Shown here in pieces: positions 5,811-10,829 of a stretch of DNA of 10,829 nucleotides. Below the pieces are notes generated by a model. It was not told the origin of the DNA, made no database searches, and saw nothing but the letters and a program-made list of their open reading frames with translations. Position 1 is the first letter of the stretch. Each line of letters opens with the position of its first letter. The position numbers and the translations under genes were made by a program. The stretch is from Cyanobacteria bacterium UBA2566 (GTDB lineage Bacteria > Cyanobacteriota > Cyanobacteriia > Cyanobacteriales > Desertifilaceae), in the NCBI GenBank assembly GCA_002340255.1, contig DDLS01000047.1, positions 1-10,829 on the forward strand. Reading direction: 5' to 3'.

Positions 5811-7289
5811 ATGGCTTCTAAAACTCGCGTTCAGGGTAGTCGGAAACCCTGGGATTTCAATCGATTGATTGACACTCTAAACACCTTTGAAGTGTTTCCG
5901 ATTCTCAGTAGTCTTCAGCGTGGGTTACGAACCCTCACCGGACAACCTCAACCGCCAAAAGGACAAGCTATGGGTACAATTCTAGTTGTTGGAGCCACGG
6001 GTGGAGTCGGAAAACGGGTTATTCGCCGTTTAGTCGAACGTAAGATACCCGTCCGCGCTCTGGTGCGTGATGCCAAACGAGCAGAATCTATTTTAGGTAA
6101 AGGAATTGAATTATTTGAAGCGGATTTAACCCTTTCCGAAACCTTGAAGCGGGAAATGATGCAAGATGTCATTTCTGTTATTTGCTGTTCGGGTACTCGC
6201 GTGCAACCCGTCGAGGGTGATACCCCCAATCGTGAGAAGTATTATCAAGGGGTAAAGTTCTATCTGCCGGAAGTGGTAGATAGTCCAGAAATGGTGGAAT
6301 ATAATGGCATGAAAAATCTGATCCGCAGGGTAGCTCCTTACCTAAGTCGGGCAGATGAACAGATGATTTTCGATTTTACCAATCCTTCATCCAGTTTGAA
6401 GACCACTTGGGGAGTGATTGATGATGTGGTGATGGGGGGAATTAGTTCGAGTGAGCTACGCATTACGCCGAACTATGGTTTCTTCACAGGTGAAGTTTCT
6501 ACTGCTAACTCTGGGGGATTTGTTTCCATTCGCACAAAGAACTTTGAACCTTGTCTGAATCTAGCTGGATATGAAGGGATTAGTCTGCGAGTACAAGGGG
6601 ATGGTAAGCGTTATAAGTTTATTCTGCGTAACGAGGCTCGATGGGATGGGATCAGTTATTGCTATTCCTTTGATACCCTCAATAATACTTGGATGACGGT
6701 GGATATTCCGTTCGATCGCCTGATTCCCATTTTTCGCGCTAAAACCTTGCCGAGTGCCCCGCCATTTGACCCCAGTCAGACCTATGCTATTCAACTGATG
6801 CTCAGTAAATTTGAGTATGATGGAGGTCTCAATCCTCAGTTTTCTCCAGGACGCTTTGGTCTAGAAATTGGCTCCATCCGCGCCTATGGAGGGCCGAAGT
6901 TACCGAAATTCGTGCAGATTAGTTCCGCAGGAGTGACTCGTCCAGGAAGACCGGGGTTAAATCTGGATGAGGAACCGCCAGCCGTGAGACTCAACGATCA
7001 ACTCGGTGGCATTTTAACGTGGAAGTTGCGAGGCGAGGATGCGATCCGAGAAAGTGGGATTCCCTATACTATTATTCGTCCCTGTGCCTTAACTGAAGCA
7101 CCAGGGGGCAATCGTTTAGAAGTGGCTCAAGGGGATAATATTCGCGGTCAAGTCAGTCGTGAGGATATTTCCGAATTGTCTATTCAGATGTTATTCCAAC
7201 CCCAAGCGTGTAATTTAACGTTTGAGGTAAGAGCAAAAGAGGGTGAGGAAATGCAGGATTGGGATCAAGTGTTGGTCGGTTTAAGTTGA
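5811..7289 (+). CDS. Atypical SDR with inserted CIA30 domain, HCF173-like
   Basis: A 492-residue protein in which an NAD(P)-binding Rossmann fold is interrupted by a CIA30 domain. After a roughly 53-residue N-terminal extension (WDFNRLIDTLNTFEVFP is its clearest part) the SDR begins with GTILVVGATGGVGK, the glycine-rich nucleotide loop (GATGGVG 61-67). The first SDR half runs to about residue 180 (VISVICCSGTRVQP), CIA30 from about 185 to 360 (WGVIDDVVMGGISSSEL), and the SDR resumes at KFVQISSAGV (366) with GIPYTIIRPCALTEAPGG (416-433). The classical Tyr-x3-Lys catalytic pair is not evident, so it may bind the nucleotide without being an ordinary dehydrogenase. In plants this architecture is found in HCF173, a psbA translation and photosystem II biogenesis factor; a similar role here is only inference. 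It overlaps the convergent kinase gene by 25 bp. Confidence 0.87.
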   Translation: MASKTRVQGSRKPWDFNRLIDTLNTFEVFPILSSLQRGLRTLTGQPQPPKGQAMGTILVVGATGGVGKRVIRRLVERKIPVRALVRDAKRAESILGKGIELFEADLTLSETLKREMMQDVISVICCSGTRVQPVEGDTPNREKYYQGVKFYLPEVVDSPEMVEYNGMKNLIRRVAPYLSRADEQMIFDFTNPSSSLKTTWGVIDDVVMGGISSSELRITPNYGFFTGEVSTANSGGFVSIRTKNFEPCLNLAGYEGISLRVQGDGKRYKFILRNEARWDGISYCYSFDTLNNTWMTVDIPFDRLIPIFRAKTLPSAPPFDPSQTYAIQLMLSKFEYDGGLNPQFSPGRFGLEIGSIRAYGGPKLPKFVQISSAGVTRPGRPGLNLDEEPPAVRLNDQLGGILTWKLRGEDAIRESGIPYTIIRPCALTEAPGGNRLEVAQGDNIRGQVSREDISELSIQMLFQPQACNLTFEVRAKEGEEMQDWDQVLVGLS

Positions 7290-8332
7290 GGGGAGATGGG
7301 AATTTGAATGATAAATTCGGTTCCCTTTCCTGGAGTAGGGTGACATAGAATTTGACCCATGTGGGTTTCAGTAATAATTTGATGACTAATCGCTAAACCC
7401 ATTCCAGTTCCTTGACCGATGGCTTTGGTGGTGAAGAAGGGGTTAAAAATATGGGGTTGGACGGTTTCAGGAATACCTCTGCCATTATCGGAGATCGTGA
7501 TTTGTATCCAGTCGGAGTTCACTGTAGCCGTGGAGACAATAATCTGAGAACTTTGATTGTTGGGTAGCTCTTCTAGGGCATCTATAGCATTGGCGAGAAT
7601 GTTCATAAATACTTGGTTGAGCTGTCCTGGATAGCACTCTATTAGAGGCAACTTGCCATAATTTCGGGTGACTTGGATTTCTGGGCGATCGGGTTGCTCT
7701 TTGAGGCGATGCTGTAGGATCATCAGGGTACTATCGATGCCTTCATGGATATCGACTTCCTTAACGTCAGCTTGATCCATGCGGGAGAATGTACGTAAAG
7801 ATAAAACAATTTCACAAATGCGCTCTGTGCCAATTTTGATGGATTTTAAAATTTTGGATAAATCTTCCTCCACAAATTCTAAATCATGGCGATTAATATA
7901 GTCTTGAATCACCTCTTGAGGGTCAGGATCGTATTCTCGATACAGATGAATAATCCCTAACAAGTCTTGAAAATATTTTTCAATATAACTTAAGTTTCCG
8001 TAAATGAAGCTAACGGGATTATTGATTTCATGGGCTACTCCAGCAACCAAATGACCCAAACTCGACATTTTTTCAGCTTGAATCAGTTGGGCTTGGGTAC
8101 GTTTGAGTTGGGATAAAGTTTCTTCTAATTGGCGCTTTTGCGCGACTTCTTCTTGGGAGTTTTTCAATTCGACGATCGCTTGTCTAAGCAAAGATTCTTT
8201 TTTTTCATTGGTTTCTTCTAACTCTAGACAGTTCTTCTCGGAGCGCTCTAATTTCTTGCGTAAAATTCGGTTTTCTTTTTCCAGTCGCGCGATTTTTTCT
8301 TCCATATCTAGGGTGTCGAGAGTTTGCGACAT
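7265..8332 (-). CDS. Soluble sensor histidine kinase
   Basis: A cytosolic histidine kinase of 355 residues with no membrane segment and no sensor domain. Residues 11-88 are charged and heptad-like, a probable coiled coil for dimerisation. The HisKA box AHEINNPVSF follows, with phospho-acceptor His101. The ATP-binding domain has the N box NQVFMNILANAIDAL (239-253), DNGRGIP (282-288), NPFFTTK (297-303) and GQGTGMGLAI (306-315), all intact, so the enzyme should be active. The start at 8332 is chosen because it lies four bases after the FIST gene stop and has GGGAGAAG (8342-8349) upstream; a longer form from 8374 would overlap the FIST gene by 38 bp. It is almost certainly co-transcribed with the FIST gene, which probably supplies the signal. 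No response regulator gene is visible. Its 3' end overlaps the SDR/CIA30 gene by 25 bp. Confidence 0.92.
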   Translation of the reverse strand: MSQTLDTLDMEEKIARLEKENRILRKKLERSEKNCLELEETNEKKESLLRQAIVELKNSQEEVAQKRQLEETLSQLKRTQAQLIQAEKMSSLGHLVAGVAHEINNPVSFIYGNLSYIEKYFQDLLGIIHLYREYDPDPQEVIQDYINRHDLEFVEEDLSKILKSIKIGTERICEIVLSLRTFSRMDQADVKEVDIHEGIDSTLMILQHRLKEQPDRPEIQVTRNYGKLPLIECYPGQLNQVFMNILANAIDALEELPNNQSSQIIVSTATVNSDWIQITISDNGRGIPETVQPHIFNPFFTTKAIGQGTGMGLAISHQIITETHMGQILCHPTPGKGTEFIIQIPISPQLKPTNT

Positions 8333-8336
8333 GATG

Positions 8337-9494
8337 TTATTCTTCTCCCAAGAGCAAGGCAATAAATGTTTCATTATGAAAATAGGATGTACCCTGTTGT
8401 TCTAACGGAGCAATCTCTCCATTCGTATAAAAACCACAGGATACTAAGGTTTGTTTCAGACACTGTTGAGTAAAATCATACTCTTCAAGAGTGCGACTGC
8501 CTAGGATTTGTCGCCGACTGGCACAGGAAAAGAAGAGTATTGTACTCGGTTGGCTTCCAGGATAGTTGTGGATCGCTTGCTGCATGGAGGCTTGAGAGGC
8601 GAGGAGAATACAATCGCGGGTTGTTTCTGTAATTTGTACGATCGCCTGTTCTGGAATATCGCCAAAGAAGGTTACGCTTCCCAATGTCGGATCGTAGGAG
8701 CCACTCGGCGCTCGCATGTAAGAATACTGTCGTGTGGGATCAAACACCATCAGGGGGTATTCAGAGGAGGGAGGATATTCTCCTAAATAGCGATAATAAA
8801 AGTCCAAGGCACGATGATGGTCAATTTCATAAACCACATTGTCTTCGACTTTGGTGACTTGACCGACTTTACCAATAGGGTTCCAACCGCTGGCTAATCC
8901 ATGGGACAAGAGTAGGTGTCCGGAAAAGACTAAAATGGGGATGGCATCGCTATAAACTTCATTTTTATAAAACTGATAACTTTGCTTAAAGCGCCATTGA
9001 TCGGCGGTAAGTCCCCCAAAAATAGGTACGTGTTTACCTAATAATTGATTGAGACAATCGACTAATTTAACGGCACTGACGGAGGTGAGTCCTTCGGGTA
9101 AAGTAATGCAGAGTTTAATGGGTTGGATCAGATCGGTTGTTGCTTGGGCGATCGCCTCTTCTAGCGCTCTGTGAAAATCCTGTGAGATTCTCCGACCGAT
9201 TCCAGCCCGGATTTGTAAGCGATCGGAGCAAAATAATATTAGAACCAGGGAATCTTGTTGAAACCCTAGAACTGAAGACATTTCTCCATCAGTTGTGCCT
9301 CCAATTAATTCGATTTCTGGATAAATAGATACAATCTTCTGTACAATTTCGGCATGATCGAAATCAATCGCCGCTAACAGAATTCCTGCTTGCGGCAATT
9401 CTCCGGATAAGGCTCGATCGCATTGATTGAGGATCTCTACAATAGCAGACTCAGAGTCTGGATCATTGCTATGGCCGACTACTGTTTTAAACAT
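8337..9494 (-). CDS. FIST-domain sensory protein
   Basis: A 385-residue protein consisting of FIST_N (about 25-225) and FIST_C (about 225-375) domains. By family these bind small ligands, proposed to be amino acids, in signalling pathways. Recognisable blocks are GGTTDGE (65-71), GGLTADQW (160-167), GWNPIG (203-208), FFSCASRR (321-328), GFYTNGEIAPL (354-364) and FHNET (372-376), the last two typical of the FIST_C end. There is no signal peptide or membrane segment, so it is cytosolic. AGGAAG lies six bases before the ATG. It carries no output domain of its own; the histidine kinase beginning 4 bp after its stop is the obvious partner, giving a split sensor-kinase pair. The ligand cannot be told from the sequence. 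Confidence 0.92.
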   Translation of the reverse strand: MFKTVVGHSNDPDSESAIVEILNQCDRALSGELPQAGILLAAIDFDHAEIVQKIVSIYPEIELIGGTTDGEMSSVLGFQQDSLVLILFCSDRLQIRAGIGRRISQDFHRALEEAIAQATTDLIQPIKLCITLPEGLTSVSAVKLVDCLNQLLGKHVPIFGGLTADQWRFKQSYQFYKNEVYSDAIPILVFSGHLLLSHGLASGWNPIGKVGQVTKVEDNVVYEIDHHRALDFYYRYLGEYPPSSEYPLMVFDPTRQYSYMRAPSGSYDPTLGSVTFFGDIPEQAIVQITETTRDCILLASQASMQQAIHNYPGSQPSTILFFSCASRRQILGSRTLEEYDFTQQCLKQTLVSCGFYTNGEIAPLEQQGTSYFHNETFIALLLGEE

Positions 9495-9501
9495 AGATTT
9501 C

Positions 9502-9512
9502 TTCCTAAGGAA
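9502..9512. repeat. Small palindrome overlapping the FIST ribosome binding site
   Basis: TTCCT and AGGAA arms around a single central A overlap the Shine-Dalgarno AGGAAG (minus strand, 9501-9506) of the FIST gene. It might be a protein-binding site, or might compete with ribosome binding, but the arms are too short to claim either. Confidence 0.25.
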
Positions 9513-9514
9513 AG

Positions 9515-9542
9515 TTTATATTTAATACTACAACCTTGACAG
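9515..9542 (-). promoter_or_regulatory. Candidate promoter of the FIST-kinase operon
   Basis: On the minus strand CTGTCA (9542-9537) and TATAAA (9520-9515) are 16 bp apart, with 4 of 6 and 5 of 6 consensus matches. Transcription would begin near 9508, leaving only about 14 bases of leader before the ATG at 9494, just enough for the ribosome binding site. Confidence 0.4.
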
Positions 9543-9599
9543 CATAGCTGGGGGACCGATCTCTGAAATATTCCCTTGCTAGTACAATAGATTACAGGT

Positions 9600-9706
9600 C
9601 TATAGCCTTTATCGAATTAGTGAGGTACATTAGAAGAGAGGAGTAAAAAACTGGTAAATGAAAGCATACTTTTTATTGTACCTCATTTATTTGAGAAACG
9701 CTATAG
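9600..9706. mobile_element. MITE-like element with 30-bp inverted repeats
   Basis: The left arm (9600-9629, starting CTATAGCC and ending TGAGGTACA) and the right arm (9677-9706, starting TGTACCTCAT and ending CGCTATAG) match as inverted repeats at 25 of 30 positions. They enclose a 47-bp AT-rich, non-coding centre, so the 107-bp unit could fold into a long hairpin. It lies in the gap between the FIST gene and the cupin-membrane gene. The size, structure and lack of coding capacity fit a miniature inverted-repeat transposable element; I cannot name the parent insertion sequence, and no clear target duplication beyond a possible TA is seen. A large transcriptional hairpin is an alternative reading. 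Confidence 0.6.
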
Positions 9707-9737
9707 TTAATAAAAGCCAGTTTAAATGACTATAGCG
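9699..9737. repeat. Inverted repeat CGCTATAG / CTATAGCG
   Basis: CGCTATAG (9699-9706), the outer end of the right arm of the MITE-like element, is repeated in inverted form as CTATAGCG (9730-9737) after a 23-bp AT-rich spacer. It is thus a third copy of the element's terminal sequence, close to the 3' end of the cupin-membrane gene. It could be the end of a second, partly lost or nested copy. It could also act as a bidirectional hairpin, but no T-run follows. Confidence 0.45.
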
Positions 9738-9747
9738 CGTCTTTAAT

Positions 9748-10446
9748 TTAATGATGAATTCTTAATATTTCGCTGAGGTCTTGACAAGCGCGATTGGCTT
9801 CTAACCAAAAAGCACACCAGAAGATAAAGAGAACGATGAAAGGTAAGGGAATAAACAGCAGGGTTTCTAGACCAACATCTTCTGAGAATAAGGCAGCGAA
9901 TAGAAATAAGAGTGAAGCGCTACCCCAAGATGAACCCCAAAAGATTAGAAAAATACTAACCATGGGATGTAAACTCAAGGTAATATGAACTGCTGTTCCA
10001 TTCGGTAAAGATTCAAATCGTCCTCGAACTTGGGGTAAAAAAGAATTGCGATAGTGAATGACTCGCCGAGTTTTAAAGCCATCTTCGGAAATCGTACCGC
10101 AATAGGGAGCATGATTAGGAGGCACTCGCCATTGCCAGATACAGCCCTCTCGACTATAGGGAGTATGTTGAGAGCCAATTGGGTTGCGGATATAGGTTCC
10201 AGCCCCGTAATTTCCGTGTTCGTCTGAGAAAACACCCTCCAAAACTAAAAATTCTTCCCCACCACCATGGGAATGCATGGCAAAAGAACTATTGGGGGCA
10301 AAACGGACAATTGTTGTAGCACGACCTATCTCTTCTCCATCCCGTTCCAACATCCGTCGCTCTACTCCTGGTGCTGGAGAACTTGCCCAGGGTAAATCGT
10401 CGCTATAGACTACTACACCTTGGTTTAAGTCAGCATTAATCTTCAT
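9748..10446 (-). CDS. ChrR-like cupin fused to a two-TM membrane domain
   Basis: A 232-residue protein that looks like two families joined. Residues 1 to about 104 form a cupin of the ChrR anti-sigma type with a likely metal site: HSHGGGEEF (His58, His60, Glu64) and His94 in GSQHTPYSREGC. From about 113 (PYCGTISEDGFKTRRVIHYRNSFLPQVRG, split here as PYCGTISEDG and FKTRRVIHYR onward) the sequence resembles the C-terminal part of a different cyanobacterial hypothetical family, with two hydrophobic segments at about 158-187 and 192-216 and a basic or acidic tail. The strand at the end of the cupin is cut short and the second family's own N-terminus is missing, so a deletion fusing two neighbouring genes is likely. 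The frame is open throughout. The ATG at 10446 has only a weak AGAAG upstream. It may be a membrane-tethered cupin or a non-functional remnant. Confidence 0.65.
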   Translation of the reverse strand: MKINADLNQGVVVYSDDLPWASSPAPGVERRMLERDGEEIGRATTIVRFAPNSSFAMHSHGGGEEFLVLEGVFSDEHGNYGAGTYIRNPIGSQHTPYSREGCIWQWRVPPNHAPYCGTISEDGFKTRRVIHYRNSFLPQVRGRFESLPNGTAVHITLSLHPMVSIFLIFWGSSWGSASLLFLFAALFSEDVGLETLLFIPLPFIVLFIFWCAFWLEANRACQDLSEILRIHH

Positions 10447-10494
10447 TTGACTTCTTTTTTTCGAGAGTTACCTTCATTTAAACATAAATACCCC

Positions 10495-10523
10495 TTGACA
10501 TATTTGTAGTATTTGCGTAGTAT
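10495..10523 (+). promoter_or_regulatory. Near-consensus sigma-70 promoter for the tRNA
   Basis: TTGACA (10495-10500) is a perfect -35, followed at exactly 17 bp by TAGTAT (10518-10523), five of six matches to the -10. Transcription would begin near 10530 and run into the tRNA about 73 bp downstream. The leader contains a short hairpin, AGAGC (10544-10548) with GCTCT (10555-10559). It is the strongest promoter match in the window. Confidence 0.75.
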
Positions 10524-10602
10524 ATTAGTGAGGCAAGGGGAAAAGAGCCTAAAAGCTCTACCTCAAGCTATGTACATTGAAAACTAAAGAAATCCGTTTT
10601 AT

Positions 10603-10677
10603 GGGGTTGTAGCTCAGTTGGTCTAGAGCGCCTGTCTGTCGAACAGGAAGTCACGGGTTCAACTCCCGTCGTTCGCC
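10603..10677 (+). tRNA. tRNA-Asp(GTC), acceptor stem poorly paired
   Basis: Most of the cloverleaf is clear: T8 and A9, D stem GCTC/GAGC with a GG-containing loop, anticodon stem CCTGT/ACAGG with loop CTGTCGA and anticodon GTC (10638-10640), variable region AAGTC, T stem ACGGG/CCCGT and T loop TTCAACT. The acceptor stem does not fit: 5' GGGGTTG (10603-10609) against 3' CGTTCGC (10670-10676) gives three Watson-Crick pairs, two G-T wobbles and two mismatches. Position 73 is C, not the G that is an aspartate identity element. CCA is not encoded. A strong promoter lies upstream. It is either an unusual tRNA or a pseudogene damaged at its 3' end. Confidence 0.7.
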
Positions 10678-10829
10678 CTCTTCAAAAGCTTTTAACACCG
10701 AGAGTTTTATCCACGAATGGCGGAACCAAAGCTCGCTGCTACACCTATTTTGCACCTAAACCCACCATAGCGTCCCTAAAATGAACGGGCAAAAGATAGG
10801 ACAGAGAAATAGAGAAAAATTATAGACAA
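10678..10829. other. Right-edge stretch, no gene seen
   Basis: The 152 bases after the tRNA contain no open reading frame of note; the one ATG late in the stretch (10782) closes after 14 codons. AAAAGCTTTT just after the tRNA is palindromic but is not a convincing terminator. Confidence 0.5.

Noticed and set aside
8103..8405. A 100-codon plus-strand frame opposite the kinase coiled coil
   Set aside because: It is rich in Ser and Phe, as expected of the antisense of a Glu/Lys-rich coiled coil, and has no ribosome binding site.
9536..9541. Perfect TTGACA on the plus strand as a promoter
   Set aside because: There is no acceptable -10 hexamer 15-19 bp downstream and no gene in that direction; it overlaps the minus-strand FIST promoter candidate.
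9975..10235. An 86-codon minus-strand frame inside the cupin-membrane gene
   Set aside because: It is an alternative frame over the junction of the chimera. I considered whether it showed a frameshift, but its translation resembles neither half, so it is a shadow.
10530..10602. rRNA spacer-like leader (TGTACATTGAAAAC) before the tRNA
   Set aside because: The phrase recalls 16S-23S spacers, but no rRNA sequence is visible on either side and the tRNA is not the usual Ile or Ala.

Overview
The window looks like the chromosome of a cyanobacterium. The palindrome GCGATCGC (HIP1), a cyanobacterial signature, occurs about eight times (near 747, 1131, 1362, 1946, 2012, 3575, 4185 and 9148), where chance would give far fewer than one. 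Heptanucleotide tandem repeats of the STRR type common in filamentous cyanobacteria are also present (1887-1914, 5292-5345). The gene families fit as well: DUF3352 lipoprotein, CIA30/SDR hybrid, FIST sensor beside a soluble histidine kinase. Species cannot be told from this sequence.

Layout. Almost everything reads leftward (minus strand). From the left: a gene-free edge with a strong Fur-box-like sequence (about 151-169); a DUF3352 lipoprotein (179-1822); a heptamer repeat; an ExbD/TolR-like protein without an adjacent ExbB (1924-2334); a 71-residue unknown protein (2402-2617); a 223-bp gap with two tandem matches to the cyanobacterial Pho box (2682-2700); a membrane-anchored purple-acid-phosphatase-like metallophosphoesterase (2841-4634); OHCU decarboxylase uraD (4660-5160); a second heptamer repeat; and 5-hydroxyisourate hydrolase (5347-5709). 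Then comes the only plus-strand protein gene, an atypical SDR split by a CIA30 domain and resembling plant HCF173 (5811-7289). It overlaps tail to tail by 25 bp with a soluble histidine kinase (7265-8332), whose start lies 4 bp after the stop of a FIST-domain sensor (8337-9494). A MITE-like inverted repeat (9600-9706) follows, then a cupin fused to a two-segment membrane domain (9748-10446). The right edge has a near-consensus promoter reading rightward into a tRNA-Asp(GTC) whose acceptor stem does not pair properly.

How the genes work together. HIU hydrolase and OHCU decarboxylase are consecutive enzymes that turn the product of urate oxidation into S-allantoin, so 4660-5709 is a ureide/purine-nitrogen module; no urate oxidase is visible. 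The FIST protein and the histidine kinase form a probable two-gene operon: a ligand-binding protein that may feed a cytosolic kinase with no sensor domain of its own. The other genes look like independent housekeeping or accessory units. I see no defence system, CRISPR array, phage or intact transposase. The items most worth a second look are the cupin-membrane chimera, the tRNA with a damaged acceptor stem, the MITE-like repeat cluster, and the Pho-box and Fur-box matches.
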